Source: Narthecium ossifragum (lineage: Eukaryota; Streptophyta; Magnoliopsida; Dioscoreales; Nartheciaceae). Taken from it: 64,000 bases of DNA. A program made the translations under genes and the position numbers. The DNA lies in contig OY986966.1 of NCBI GenBank assembly GCA_963920575.1, forward strand, positions 25,821,717 through 25,885,716. Direction: 5' to 3'. The notes below the pieces were generated by a model that worked only from the letters and a program-made list of their open reading frames with translations, ran no database searches and was not told where the DNA came from. Every line of letters begins with the position of its first letter. Positions within the stretch are counted from its first letter, which is position 1. Positions 45,701 to 58,545 of the stretch are shown here, piece after piece.

Positions 45701-46740
45701 TTTTGATTGGTCGGTGAGTTGGCCATACCGTCACATTAAATGCAACGGGATGTGATGTCGACGAATTGGTTTGACTGATCGGTGAGATTGTTCGCACTCA
45801 CGTGACATATGTCATTCACCAATGATACTACGCATAGTAACACTATAGTAATCATTTATTTATAGACGCCTATTTATATGTGTAGTTTTTTTATACATGT
45901 ATGTAATTGCGCATTAATTAATTTCTGCGTGAGTTTGTAAATTTTTGTGCTCATGTTTAACAGGTTCAACTCAGTCCTCATGCAATGTTCACGCCCGTGA
46001 CTACCGCCTCTACGACTTTTTGTTCATTCTCAGTCAGTGGGCCATCATGGCGCTTATTAGCAGATTTTACAAACGCATGTTGAATGGCTACCCAACCCCT
46101 TCATTCTCAGTTAGCATGCCACCATGGCGCTACTGCGTCCACTTGCATGGCTGGATGGTTGGCCAGCCCCTTCATTAATTTGTTCCGCTTTGCTGGATTG
46201 CCTCACGACATTTCTCTTCCGCTTGATGATTGTGGGATACAAAAATGATAGGGGCACGTCCTCTTCACATGTAGGCGTCTTCGTTTTCCTATTTAGGGCT
46301 TCAATTTCTTTTTCAACCACGGCGAGCTTAGATTTTATTATGGTCAATTCAACCATGAACATGTTCGTTTGGATATTCAAAGCCCGAATCTCGTCCATTC
46401 TTTTAAGGTCTAGCTAAGTGAGTTTTTGCAAGTCCGCTTGAACCTATTAAACATGGGCATAAAAAATTACATACACGCGTAGAAATCAGTTAATGGATAA
46501 TTACATGCGCATATAAAAACAAGTACGTAGAAACGAGTGACTATAAAGATTAAACAAACAACTGGAGTTTGTATATAAACAAACCACATATAAATTTTTA
46601 ACGCGATCAAACATGTGTGTATAGAAAACAACACGTATAAATAGGCACGTATAAATAAGCGATACTATAAATTTGTATAATTTAGGGCCTTGTTTTGCAA
46701 TAAAACATGATGAGGGGTCTTATTTTGCAAAAAGCAAACA
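45701..46740. other. Intergenic; uncertain coiled-coil frame
   Basis: A 95-codon minus-strand frame at 46111-46398 (MDEIRALNIQTNMFMVE..., with VVEKEIEALN) could form a coiled coil. It lacks any domain I can name and is surrounded by AT-rich repeats. Not called as a gene. Confidence 0.3.
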
Positions 46741-47400
46741 CCCGGGGCACTTTTTAGCAATAAGCTATGATAGGAACCGGCGTTCCAGTTGGGTGCCTAG
46801 ACCGAACCCACGTTATCTTTAGATGTTTGTTCATTCAAGTAGGGTGTTGGTCTAGTTGATGATAGGCTGGGATGGTAGTCAATGAGTCTAGTTGCTATTA
46901 TTAGTTAATTGAATAAGGTCGAGTCAGGCGTCGGACTGTGGCGTACGACTCAATTAGAGTTGGACTAGGCGTTGGGCTTAGTCAATTAGAGTTGGACTAG
47001 GCATTGGGCTTAGGAGTATTATTTAAAGGGAGTTAGGGTTTTGTATCTTCGGCATGCTATCTTTTATGAGAATAGAGAGGGGTTTTCTTCCAGCCATAAA
47101 GTGGGAGTTTGGGGTTTCCTCTGCCATTAAAAAAGGAGATATCTATCTACAAACCAAGGAAGGGGTCTTGATCCACCATCAGGACCTTATCAAGTTCAAA
47201 GTTAAACAGCCAAGAAGTGGCTACATGTCAGAAACTATTGAAGGGATCATTAAAATGAATCCATTCCTATTACGAGTGATATGGTTAGCTCTCGCTTAAT
47301 TTGTCAATCCATCAGCTATAATATTAGAATATCTTGGAATGCAAATAATTTGGAAAGCCAAGAAGTGCCCAACATTCCAAAGAATATCATGCAGTAGGAT
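46740..47400 (+). repeat. LTR-like fragment
   Basis: The string TTAGGGTTTTGTATCTTCGGCATGC then ATGAGAATAGAGAGGGGTTTTC near 47030-47085 resembles the transcribed leader region of plant LTR retrotransposons. A duplicated GAGTTGGACTAGGC(A/G)TTGGGCTTAG lies at 46958-47015. No internal protein or second LTR is visible. Confidence 0.35.
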
Positions 47401-48110
47401 GATGCAGTCATCTCTTGGAGGAGGCGATTGATTGTATCAACTACAAAGCGAGCATATATCACTTTGTATAAGTAGCCTTTTAATACCATGCTTCCTGCTC
47501 TCCTTTAGCGCCCGAAAAATAGCTTAGAATTCAGCCTGACGGACATGACAGTAAGAGATAGCCGGATTCGAGTCAGTTGGAGTTGACTGGATCAATTTGA
47601 GTGGGATCAGAATGGATCTAATTTGATTAGATTCAATTCTGATCTTGCTAGATCTGATCCAGCTAAGTCGTGGCACCAGTTCAGATCCTGACTAGATTGA
47701 ACACCTCTGCCCTCCTCTAGCCTCGCAATCATCCCCTATCTTCCTTAGCCAAGGGGGAGGCCGGAGCGGCGGTGATGACGGTGGAGGGCGTCGGCTTGTG
47801 TGAGTCCGGGGCGGAGTCCAAGCGAGCCGGGGCGGAGCCCAACCGAGCCGGGGCCAAGGTGTCACACGGTTTGTTGGTCAGCCGTTGAGGAGAGAGGAGA
47901 GAGAAAATAAGTAAAATAGGGTGAAAAATAGTGAAGATAAGGGGGAAATCATGGAAAATATGATAAAAAAATGAAAAAAATTGTATTTTAAGTGACTTAC
48001 ATTGGAAAGTGGAGAAGGAGGGGTGGTCGAATGTTGAAAGTTGAAGGTGGAATGTTGAAAGTTGAAAGTGGAGAGTTGTATCGGTATGGATCTTTAGATC
48101 CAAAAGGCCG
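47401..48110. other. Intergenic, nothing recognised
   Basis: Contains GATCTGATCC-like and GGGGCGGAG-like words and a repeated GAATGTTGAAAGTTGAA near 48030-48070. No supported gene. Confidence 0.3.
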
Positions 48111-48512
48111 AGGCTTTGAATATCTGGATTTTTTTTCATGTGTTTGATTAGGTTTTTATCTTTTTTTGTCTCTTGGGCAAAAAATTTAAGCTCCAAAGAA
48201 ATTAAGCTAGAGTCAAGAATCCACTGCTCGAATGTCTGGATGTCTAAAGTGATCTATTTTGGGTCTAAGGTAGAGATTTTGAAACGCGGAAAAATTTGCA
48301 AATAGATGTCCCTTTGTTAATATTTAACACTTACCGTCTTTTATTCATGGAGTAGTGATATATACACGATTGTAAGGTGAGATATGGAATTTATAATTTT
48401 TGTAAGGATAAATATGTAAAAAAACCCTTTTCTTATTCATGCATTAAAGAAGAGAGTTACTTCTTTATTAAGCCATCCATTGATTAAGATGGATCATTTA
48501 AACGATCATTAG
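48111..48512. repeat. Duplicated 3' flank of the protease unit (copy 4)
   Basis: Matches 27235-27450 and 43240-43440: TTTTTTTCATGTGTTTGATTA, AAGCTCCAAAGAAATTAAGC, GTCTGGATGTCTAAAGTGATC. Confidence 0.65.
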
Positions 48513-49868
48513 CTAGTTACGTCCATCACGCGAACAATCCTCTGGAACAAATGACAGCTCCATTCTTTGAGCATCGAACACGAACCGAGTGTTGAATTGC
48601 TGATACGCCCCTATAATCGTCAGTCTTGGATCCGGCATCATCATCAAACAGAAGAAGTGTTGGCTCTCATCAATCGTGAACACTTCCTGCGCTCTGATGT
48701 GAAGAATTGCCCCATCAAAATGAAGTGCCATGCTAGGCAGGTATTTCTCGAATCCGTTCGGCATTTCGTAGCAGAGATCGAGTTGGAGCTCGGGTTTATG
48801 GATCGGTTTGAGATTTTAGGCGTGTAAATAATATGCCATTGCGTTCCTGACAATATCGTAGGCTGGACGGATTAAGAACGTCAAGGAGGTGCCTGTGTCA
48901 ATGGCGACACCACCACTCCGGTCAGGCTTACGTGCAAAGGTACTCGGCGGAATGTTGAGGTGTTGGCCGTTGAGGCTTATCCCGTCCAATTTGAGCCAAT
49001 AGTTGAAAGTATCATGATAATGCACGAATCGGGTTGTCTGCAACTGCCCTCGGATTCTTATGTCGGAGCCGAAGCGCAAAAAGCCGGACACCGCAGCTCT
49101 CGGCCTAAAAAAACAATAGGAAAATCGGCCGTCTCCGGTGCGTTGCGCCATCTGGTTCACAAAAGACACACTGCCACGATTCAGTCCCATCAAACCGGCT
49201 GCCTGGCTGATAGAAGGCGCATCGATGGTCCTATGAGTGCAGCCGAATGGCACATCTTTCATGGTCTCCGATCGCCCGCTCGATGATCTGAAAGTGAGGG
49301 TCTCCTTCGAGAGGTTGCCAGTTACAGTGGTTCGTTTATCAGAGCCGAAGCCGTAGACCATTTTGTATACGCATTTGTCACGGTCGCATTGGAATGGGCT
49401 CACACAAAGAGGATCATTGCAAGAGAGCTGACGATACGAGGGCGACAACTTGGGTTCGAAGAGGGGCGCTCTCCGCGAGAACTTCGGCGTACAAGGTTCA
49501 CACTGCGTCCATGTTAACTGGCTGCCGGTGTCCAAGACGAGGTCATTTGACTTCAGTCCGTGGCCGGTGCCAATTCTAAGAGACACCAAATAAGTCATCC
49601 TCCTCCCATTGGGAAACACCGGAGCTCGTATCCCCGCCGTGTCTAATGAATCGATGTAGGATTTGGATGATTCAACGAACATATAGAGAAGTTCACTGTC
49701 AGTGAGATTTCCAAGAGAACTAAAGTGGCTGTGGAAGAGCTCGAGGCTGAGGCCACTTTTGGTGGTGTTGGTGGTGGCTATGGTGGAGATAGGAAAGACC
49801 ATGGTGAGATTGAAGAGAAACATGGTGGTGATGATCACTTGAGATGGTGGTTGATAATTTTTTGCCAT
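48513..49868 (-). pseudogene. Aspartic protease copy 4, premature stop
   Basis: Start MAKNYQPPSQ (49866-49868). Signal segment, propeptide, first catalytic motif LVLDTGSQLTW, flap segment KMVYG and second motif AIDTGTSLTFL are intact. In the helix region copies 1 and 2 read YYFHVLNLK/YYFHILNLK; here CACGCCTAA replaces CACATCTTA, giving a stop (TAA at 48816-48818) after AYYLHA, 350 residues in. The remaining codons stay in frame to the normal C-terminus (ELSFVPEDCSRDGRN) at 48513. Without readthrough the protein lacks about 100 residues of the C-terminal lobe. The TATA box is intact, so a truncated product could be made. HKPELQLDLCYE resembles copies 3 and 5, while the propeptide resembles 1 and 2, a hint of gene conversion. 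Confidence 0.9.
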
Positions 49869-49905
49869 TGCAAGGTGTACTGAGAAAGGTTGTGGCTGAA
49901 GGGAC

Positions 49906-49915
49906 CATATATAAG
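49906..49915 (-). promoter_or_regulatory. TATA box of protease copy 4
   Basis: Minus-strand CCTTATATATGG, about 40 bp upstream of the ATG, the same block as copies 1 and 2. Confidence 0.6.
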
Positions 49916-49989
49916 GAAGATGGTCATGAGTTTTAGTCATCATCTACAGAGTCTACAAATCCGGATTTTAGACAGCTGAGATATACTGA

Positions 49990-50165
49990 ATCTTGCATGC
50001 ATACCTGCAATGCATGGACGCACGCACATCCATGCATGTATGTGTACGTTGGCTTAACCCGTTTCTCATCAGGTGGGAAAAAAGACATCTTGCATGCATG
50101 GATGCACGCATGCATGCGTGATACGTACGCACAGTGGATTAACCCGTTTCTCATCAAGAAAAATG
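49990..50165. repeat. RY-rich tandem repeat array C
   Basis: A short, degraded array upstream of copy 4 with CATGCATG, GTACG..GGCTTAACCCGTTTCTCATC and A-runs (about two to three units). It is followed by the same distal flank as array A (GACTTGGCATTATATGCTC, TTGCAATTTAGTAAAT). Confidence 0.7.
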
Positions 50166-50259
50166 ATGTCTAAGATTGCAGTTGCACGACTTGGCATTAT
50201 ATGCTCATGTTGCAATTTAGTAAATTTTCTATCTCAAAAATTTGCATTTAGATGATCAT

Positions 50260-50900
50260 GCATTTAAGGGTATTATTTAAAATTTAGGACCTTTTTATAA
50301 AAGAAGAGGATTTTTACGTAATTATATATTTTTGAGGGGTTTTTTTGCAAAATGTTATTCTTGCTCACCACCGCCCAAGCCCTCCTTTTACTCCCCTCGA
50401 CCCCCCTTATCTCTCCCTGCTGCCAATTTGAGAGGAGAGGGAGACACCGAGAGAGAAAAAGATGGGAGTTCATCGGAAAAGGTAGATGTTTTGGAGCGAT
50501 TCTCACCGGTTTCTTCTTCTATGCTTTGATTAGGTAAGCTTATGCCTTCTTCCCTATTCGATTTTATAATTTTTCAGAGTTTTCGTGGAGTTTTTGGGCT
50601 ATTGTGATGGGTTTCGCGTTTTTGCGATGATTTTCCGACGATGGGTAGTCAGAGGCGTTGATGGAGATGACGTCGGACCTTCTCTATGCGATTGCAGCGT
50701 CGAAGGAAGAGCCCGAGCGCTTCTGTCATCACCCCGGCGAGTTGTGTGAGGACCCGTTCCTCCGACCTGGTTCAACCGCGTTGGTCGAGAGCCGATCTCT
50801 TTTTGGTCTGTTTCCGCGTCGAGTACGATCGATAGATCGCATTGCCTCTTTGTGACCCCAGGGACAATTTGGTCAAATTATGCCCTGTCGGTTGGTTTCA
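50260..50900. other. Intergenic with uncertain short frames
   Basis: Frames at 50332-50537 and 50658-50855 have no domain. A GAGAGGGAGACACCGAGAGAG stretch followed by a GTAAGC suggests a captured or relic 5' leader, but nothing can be named. Confidence 0.25.
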
Positions 50901-51138
50901 CACACGCGTAGTGCACACACGGCCTTGTAATGATGTATGTGCTTGACTAAACCATTAGAATAACCCTAAATCGAAAGATCTGATCTAAATCGCAATGATC
51001 TGGATTTGGGCGACTAGGATCAGATATGGCCGATTAGACGACCAAGATCTCATCTCAAGCATGCCATATAAACACCCCTCAGGCCATATAAAACCCTTCT
51101 CTCTCTCGTTAGGGCACTATTTCGCCGATAGAGAGAGA

Positions 51139-51175
<37 letters not shown>

Positions 51176-51868
51176 GGCACCGATCGGGGAGAGAGAGAGA
51201 CGACGTCCGCGGCGACGACAGAGGGCAAGGCGAGCTCGGCGACCGCTACCCAGCGACCAGAGGAGAGAGGTGGTGGCGACGTGCGACTGGCGGCGAACTC
51301 GGGGATGACAACCGCGGCCGGAGAAGAGGAGGATAGGAGCCGATCTCAACCTAGAGCGACGCCTGAGGTAGGGATTCCTACCCTAATCCTCGATTAGGCC
51401 TCTAGGATGTGGATTGATGCATGCTAGTGTAGGATTGTGATGTTCTGTGCTCTCGTGGTTGCTCTGTTGCTTCCATGACTTCACTGTTGATGTCTTTCCT
51501 CGTTCTTAGCATGATGTTGCTTAGAGCTAGGAATTAATAGCGATTTTTGATGAGGTTTGCTTCTCCTTTCGCTGGTTTGTTGGGTTTCGATGAAATTTTC
51601 CTCCTTTGTGCCTCTTTTCTTTCCCCTATTCTTGGTTGGCCGGATACTTGAGCTTCCCGATTTCCATTTAATATTATGGTGCTTGTTTTGGATTCCTTTC
51701 CTTTCCTTCGGTTTGGTGGATTGCAATGCGGTTGGCCTGAGATTTATGCGTCGGTTTTGTTTCCCAGGGCTTTGTTGGTGTTCTTCCTCTCTCCTGTGCT
51801 CTGTTGCTCTGTTTCTCCCCTGGCTACCATGAACCATTCGAAGGGGGCTTAGAACCGATTGGATGGAT
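50900..51868 (+). repeat. LTR-like region, left part
   Basis: CCATATAAAACCCTTCTCTC near 51080-51105 followed by a GA microsatellite (51122-51172) and GC-rich GAGAG...CGGCGACG sequence resembles the TATA/R region of a plant Ty3-gypsy-type LTR or TRIM. Non-coding. Later sequence at 53340-55790 and the GGTCGGGGTGTGACAAG at 56396 look like continuing and ending parts. No pol protein is present. Confidence 0.35.
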
Positions 51869-53315
51869 GATCGCTTACAAACGCGTCGTTAAAAACGTTG
51901 CAAACTCAATCAAGAATAAAATTTATAAACCCTTATTCAAAATATATAACTATGGGGTAAAATAGTGATGAAATACGAGATCGAACCACAGGGAAAACTT
52001 TGATTACGAAGGAGAAATCAGAATTAAATCTCGGAAATCTAAACCTAAAACGAAAAGGATTGATTTGGATTTTTGAAATTGATTAATTAAAACTAGTTAA
52101 GAAAGCGATGTAAAAAGATTGAAATATATTAATGAGAGAAGACCTAGGGATTACTCAATCCACTTTAGTTTCACTTCATGTATTCTCTAGTTATCCTCTT
52201 GTTTTCTTATCTAGACATTATAGATTCATAATTTCTTAAGCTTACATGAATCCCTAAAAGAAGGAGAGTGTTTTCCAAAGGCATATTTTATCTTCGATTA
52301 GCATAGATTGTCTTCGGGGTAATCTTAGTACAAGCTATCATCACTAAGCATAAAATATCTCATCGGTCATTCATAAACCACATAAAAACCATCCATATAT
52401 CTCTACCATCAATCACCGAAATCAAGTAGAACTAAAAATACGTCAAGGAACTCTGTTCCCTCAACTCTTTTATCATTAAAGCCAAATCTATAAGATCATG
52501 TCTAGAAAAAGAATACAAGATTCAACTAGAAAAATACAAGGAAGATCTACTAAAGTTTCATGAGATCCCTAAGTACAGAAATTAGCCACTCATCTTTGTG
52601 ATGGAAGCCATAGATTCGATGAAGAACGATTGGGATCCACGCTGCAACTCCATCTTTTCCCAAGAACCCTCCAAACCCTAATTCTCTCTTTTCTTTCTAT
52701 GGGGACCTCCAATTTTCTGCCAGCCAACGCCTTCTTATAAGTGTATTCCTGGAATTAGGGTTTTGGCTAAGTTGGACTCCTACTACAACTCGGATTCCTT
52801 GGCTTAATTCCTGGCTGTCTAACTCCGGTCGAACCTGGGTCCAATCAAGTTCGAATTTAGAAATTTGCTGAACACGAACATTGTAGATTAGGAAGTCTAC
52901 TGACAGATCCCCTTGATTTCATAATATTCTGACTTATCTGGAATATTGGGTGAATATTTGCCTGGAGGTCAACGGATCAGTTTTCCAGCATCTGTTTATC
53001 TTCATAGTCTTCAAAACTGAAATTAATCTGTCAGGAATCCCGCGAAGTGTCCAACATGAACGTTGTTCATCTTGATGTCTTCTAGAGGTCCTCCAAATTT
53101 CAAGAATTTAGGATTTATCTGGAGATTGTGATGAATTCTTTCCAAACCGCCAGCGGAGCGGCGTAATTTCAACATATTAGTCTATTTCTGTATTTTCTAA
53201 CTTGAATCTTCATTAAACCTGAAATCGACTAACAAACTATCAAATACAAACACTCTCGGGCTAACAAAGATAAATTAATGGGTTTAATCATCAATATTTA
53301 GTGACTCATCAATGG
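51869..53315. mobile_element. Non-coding repeat insertion, family shared with 58241
   Basis: Starts AACGCGTCGTTAAAAACGTTGC, AAACTCAATCAAG, and contains GATCGAACCACAGGGAAAAC. A shorter, related sequence occurs at 58246-58480. Ends near TAGTGACTCATCAATGG. It has features of non-coding LTR fragments in plants, but no LTR pair or TSD was recognised here. Confidence 0.45.
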
Positions 53316-55828
53316 ACTCTCAGTTTTCCTTCCCAGTTGATGCTTCACCCTTAGAGATGAGAACTATGTTTCATACTTGTGGATCCTTGTGGAAGGTTGG
53401 CTTGGTCGGTGGCTAAGTCCCCCTCTCCTTCTCTTGTTCTTCTTCTTCCCATTGAGTGTTCTTAATTCATCATGGAAGTGCTCTATGGTTGCTGCCAAAT
53501 GTTAGGCTGCAGATTGATTATTGCTCTAATTCTTTATGATTCTGGTATACGTATTTCAATCATGTCAATTGTATAATAGAGTAGCATGTTCCTTTCTTTG
53601 TACAAATCTGGTGACTTAGTGTTATTATCGAAATTCTTATGATAACATGCTGATTATCCAATTACGTATTCTTATAGCATCTTTATGCCTAGAGTTGGAT
53701 GTGTGCATGTTTCTATTTCTTTTGTGGGTTAATCGAGGGGGTGATGACCCTCGGGAATGTGTAGTATAGTTGGGCCGACTGTGTGCCATGGGTGTTGAAT
53801 AATATTGCATGGTTGGATGTGTGAATGCTATGTTTGGTGTACATCTAGTTCTTTAATGTTCGGCCCTACTCTGTAGTTATGTTATATCTAGTTGGACAAT
53901 TGACTGATGATTTGACATGTAGAGACACCTAGGCCTAGTTGTTTGAATAGAGTCATGCATGTTGTATGCATTAGATGCATTGAGGCTAGATGCGGGCGAT
54001 GGGCTCGATCGCCGATATGAGGACTCAAGTAGCTCGGATCTAGCTCTAGGATCGATGTGTTACGAGCGGTCTACTCGTGATCCTCTCGTAATGGGTCTCT
54101 ACTGCTCCAATCGATCAGAATTGAGTCTGATCGGGCTTGATTGAGTCCAACTGGCTGATTTGGCTAGTTGGATCGAATCTAGCTCAAGGAATTGGGTCAG
54201 GCTTGACTTGATTGGGCTAAGTGGCTCGGCTTGGCTGAACCGGACTTGATCCAATGGCTGAATTGGTCAAGATCGGCTGGGAAGATCTGACGGTTGAGGA
54301 GTCGCCGGAGTAGATCGTCGGCGTAGGGGCGGCGGCGGCTGTCGGGATAGTGGCAGGAAGGTTCGTGAGTTGATGGGGAAGAGATCCAACGGCTCAGATC
54401 GGGGAGATGGGTGGCGGATCGGCCGGATCTGGGAGGTCGACGGCGGTGGGTTGGGTTAACCGGCGTCGGGGACGACGGGGAGCTCGGCAGAGGCTTGGGA
54501 TGTCGAAAAGATTGTCGGGAAAGGGTCGTGAGGAGACGAGGAAGGGTTTAGGAAGGTTTAGGGGTGAGATCGGGTCGTATGGCGGACGACGGACGGTGGC
54601 TGTGAAGTGAAGGTTGCCGGGGAAGACGCCGGAGAACATGAATGGGGCGGTGAAGGGGTTGGCCGGAGTCGTGAGGGCTTGGGGAAGAGGATGGTGATCT
54701 TGGACGGGGACGGGGATGGCCGGAGAAGGAACGGCGGGAAGCTAGGGTTCCGGGAGAGAGGAAGGAGATGATGAACAGTGGTGATGACGTGGCGCTGACG
54801 TGGCGGAGAGAGAAAGTCCGTGGAGGCGGTGCCGGCTGCGGAGAAGATGACCGACGGGGAAGAAGGTGGATCTATGGTAGATATCTGGTGGAAGCTATAT
54901 TATCTCTACTCCTATGGTATTCTACTCCTATGATAATTTATCAACTATTCTTAATAATTCATCTCATGCATTACCTAATACAAACTAATGAGGTCCTTTT
55001 ATAGAGACCTTGACATAGTCCTAATCCAACAAGAAAACCCCCTTGCTTAATTAGCAAGTAATAAGATTTCAAACTCAACTCAACTTCCTAACTCAAATAT
55101 CAACTAGGACTCAATTAAATATAAAAGACTAATGATAAATACTAATTAAATACTTTAGTTTGAACTAAGAAAGACCAAGTCAAACTAGGAAAGAGGCTGA
55201 ACCAGTTTGGTTCCTCTTCTGGGTTCGGGTCCAGTTGGTCGAGTCGGATCGACTCGTATCACGATGAATGGGTAGGAGGACTAGGGCGAGATTGTGTGGT
55301 TATGATCTTGAGTTGGTCGAGGTTGCAACATAGATATACTCATTTGAATTATAATATTGAGGTGTAGCGGTCGTGTCTACTTTCGTTCCAAGTGCTAGAT
55401 ATGGATGTCGATGTCCCTGACTTATGTTTCCCCGAGGGATGGTGGTATTGAGATTGGGCAGGGTGGAACCTGGACAGGAGCTCGTAGTTGTGTCGTTTCC
55501 CCTCGTTGTCGGGTGAGGGTGGGACCTGGACAGGAGCCATCGGGGAATCGACGAGGCTCGGGTTAGCCTCTTGGCATAATCTAGACTTGATGGAAGTGGA
55601 CACAGTTGTCGTTTACTCTTTCATTGAGAGTGTCGTAGAGTAGAATCATACTGGGCTTTGTGCTCACCCTACCCGGGCTATGTTTTGCAAGTGCAGGCGC
55701 CGCTCTTTCCACTTCAATAGTCACAGGCGGATCAGGTCTTGGAGGCACTTCTATTTCCGGTGGATTTTGAGGTTGTTGGCAGATTATAAGGCCTCAATTC
55801 AATATTTTTCATTTAGTTGATGTCATTA
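53316..55828 (+). repeat. LTR-like region, right part (non-coding)
   Basis: TGTGAATGCTATGTTTGG, ATGTTCGGCCCTACTC and TTTGTGCTCACCCTACCCGG followed by GTGCAGGCGCCGC resemble long plant Ty3-gypsy LTRs. The GC-rich block 54290-54880 (GTCGCCGGAGTAGATCGTCG and similar) produces chance frames. No integrase, RT or gag sequence. Confidence 0.35.
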
Positions 55829-56114
55829 AATCTTGATTACTTTTTTTTTGATTAGTTAAGCCCGAGGACTACGAACAAGAAGAAAGAAAAAAAGATACAA
55901 AAGATTAGAAGGTTTCAGAGGTCACCCCCAAACTCCAAGCTGAAGCAGCAATCCCATGAGCAGCAAGATTAAGGTCTCGAGGAATATGAACAAAAAGCAC
56001 CGTCCGAAAAGAGGAGGAAATCCGTCAGATAGATAAGAGAAGAGAACTCAACTCTTGCGGCCAAATAAACCGACCAGAAACAAAACCCACAGCCAAAATT
56101 GAATCTTGGTTACT
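55829..56114 (-). mobile_element. LINE RNase H tail, strongly 5'-truncated
   Basis: TSD AATCTTGATTACT (55829-55841) and AATCTTGGTTACT (56102-56114), one mismatch. The T-run at 55841-55849 is the poly(A) tail on the minus strand. In one minus-strand frame it reads ILAVGFVSGRFIWPQELSSL, a stop, then RTVLFVHIPRDLNLAAHG, the C-terminal RNase H of LINE-1-type ORF2 (compare DSKLAVNFISG at the larger LINE). Dead fragment of ~260 bp. Confidence 0.82.
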
Positions 56115-58230
56115 TATGCTTCTTATTTGAGGACAAATTGTATAACTTTAAATTTTATATTAATGTGGAAGGATGTTTCTTTAATTATTTAAATTGGGTC
56201 TGTAATAGTTATAGTAGTTGCAAATCCACATTTATGCCCTCATGATCAAGTTTTTTAAAATTTATCGTGAAATTTAGAAATTGTACATGCTCTTTGTGTC
56301 ATAATTATAGATGAGACTCTGCCGGAATTTATGCGTCCACTGATGACTTAAAACAGATTTAGGTGGCTCACTCCCCAATTTGGATGGATTTCTGGGTCGG
56401 GGTGTGACAAGTTGCTTGCAACTCTTCGTGATTGTTAACTCGAGATCTAGCTCTCTTGCTATGGTTTCTGGCGAGGTCCTTTGTTTGCATTTCTCAAGCC
56501 ATGGCCGCCATTCCTTCTTGGAATCCGTTGCTGGATGCAGCAAGCAAGCTTCCTCTCCTCCGCGGTACTTTTTCCGGCGCTTTTGCACATTTTAATGGAG
56601 ATCATACGGAGCTTCAGCATGAGCTCTGACGGTCTTCTTGAGGAGGAGGAAGATGATGATGTGCGTGACGTATGCCTGCTATTGTGTGCTTGTCAGCGCG
56701 CCCTATGCACCAGTCTACGTGCTAGTTGGCTTGTTGTGCACGCAGTGCATTTTAGATATTTGCTGACGTCCACCGAAACCTTCAAATGCCCATAACTTGA
56801 ACTCTGAGCATCTGTTTTCGATGATTTTTGGGCCATTAGGACTATCTCTTCAAGCTTTATCTCTTTCTAGGAGTCACTTTCATTTGGGGCAGTACATGTC
56901 TATAGTTTTGATTCTTTTGTTTAATAGACGATTGATCGGGCGGCCGTCAAGGGTCGGAGCGTGACGTGAAACCCCATACTTAGGGAGCTCACACCGACCA
57001 CCTTTTCGAGGTAGGAGTTACATCTACTAGGATTTTGACATGTATGAAATGCTGTGTAACTGCCATGTTGTGCATGTATGCTTTCTTGTGTTGTTGATGA
57101 TATACTATATATGCATGTTATCCTCTTATGATGTTTTGATATATGTTATGGCATGTTGAGCTGGTTGACGGCTGGACGAGCGTTCTGTGCATGTAAGACT
57201 TACCCAAACTAATCAGACCATAATAGGATCAGTATATTAGGATAGGTGAGTGTATATCAACGTCTTAGAGTGTTTAAAGGTGGCTCTTATTTGGCATTGA
57301 GCCCGTTCCTTGAGTTTTGTGTATGAGGATGTGATGCAGGACCAGAGCCGGACTTGACTGAGTCCGATCTGCTTCCAAGGCGATCAGGACGTATTCGGAT
57401 TCCATCCGTCCGACTGAGACCTTTGGATGGCCATAACTTTTGATCCGACCGACCGAACGGGGCGTATGACCAGTCGAAACGACCGGGTCGACGAGCCCGT
57501 CATTTATCGTCGGAGATCTTTGATCTCTCCACGATGGCTTATCGAATCGCCAAATTCCGTCTCCTTTTGCTCTAAATCGCAGTTTTAGTGAAAACTTTTC
57601 TTTTATGGCAGTTTTATCGGTTTCTATTTTTGGCAAATTCCTAGTTTGAGTAGGATTTATCCTTTTCTTTTAAATTCCGGATTTAATTCCAGCTGTTAGG
57701 ACTTGGATTAGGATTGGATGATTGAGTCCATGTTTTAGTTGAGTTGGTCTTTCCTTAAATCTATAAAAGGAGGCCTAGGGTTTGTAAAGAGTCAGTTTTT
57801 TATGAATAAGAAAATAGGGTTTTTGGTTTCTTCCTCTATAGAAATCTGGTGATCTCTCCCATAGAGAGTTTGGTTGTCTCTCCCATAGAGATGTCCATCT
57901 TCCACGTTTACCCTGCGCCAGGACGTATCGACAGATCAGAGTTCATTGCACCCTATGGAGGAGAGAGACAGTGTTGAGGCATCATTTATGTTTACATGAT
58001 TTTGAGAGTTAGTTTCTATATTAGGTGGAGAGATGAGGGTTGTAATCCCTGATTTTGTACTCTTTACATGAAGCTCTCAGTTATTTCTGTTGAGGCATTG
58101 TTTATGTTGGACTTTAGATGACTCTATATATATGTGAGATATTGTGATTAGATTTTTCACATCAGCTAGCTCCCTTTGCTTGCAATTCAATCATATAGAA
58201 AACTCACCGTTCCAATATTCATGCAGTAAA
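56115..58230. other. Repeat-rich intergenic DNA, LTR-like pieces
   Basis: Near 57770-57830 the string TATAAAAGGAGGCCTAGGG followed by GTAAAGAGTCAG, ATGAATAAG and duplicated TCTCTCCCATAGAG looks like a retroelement LTR transcription start and leader. Near 56396 and 56955 are GTGTGACAAG and GCGTGACGTG strings. Frames at 56380-56795 and 57274-57636 have no domains. The last ~100 bp are 3' flank of protease copy 5. Confidence 0.35.
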
Positions 58231-58231
58231 G

Positions 58232-58496
58232 GAGAGAGTTACCGATGTGTTGCGAACGTGTCGTTAAAACGTTGCAAACTCAATCAAATATTAAATTTAT
58301 AATCCTTATTCAATCACTACACTACTAAGTAGAATATCGGTGAAGTCTGAAGTCGATCCACATAGAAAATGTTGGAAACTGAAATCAATTTTCAAAACTG
58401 TAAATATAAACAGAAGAATCAATGATTGATTTGAATTAACTAAAATTATATAAAAAGAACAATTAAATATGATCAATTCGAGCCAACGAGAGAGTT
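58232..58496. mobile_element. 247-bp insertion with perfect 9-bp TSD
   Basis: GAGAGAGTT at 58232-58240 and 58488-58496 flanks 58241-58487. It interrupts the 3' flank of copy 5 (compare GAAGAGAGTTACTTCTTTATTAAG of copy 4). The insert carries GTGTCGTTAAAACGTTGC and CAAACTCAATCAAA as at 51885. A 9-bp TSD suits a Mutator-like element, but no TIRs are visible. Confidence 0.65.
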
Positions 58497-58545
58497 CTTA
58501 TTAAGTGATCCATGGGTAAAGATCCATCGGTCAAATGATCATAAG

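Noticed and set aside
46111..46398. Possible coiled-coil protein of 95 residues, minus strand
   Set aside because: No family, no promoter or splice support, and repeat-like surroundings; left as uncertain.
54394..55004. GC-rich frames near 54.4-55.0 kb
   Set aside because: Low-complexity G/R-rich translations in an LTR-like region; no gag, pol or host domain.
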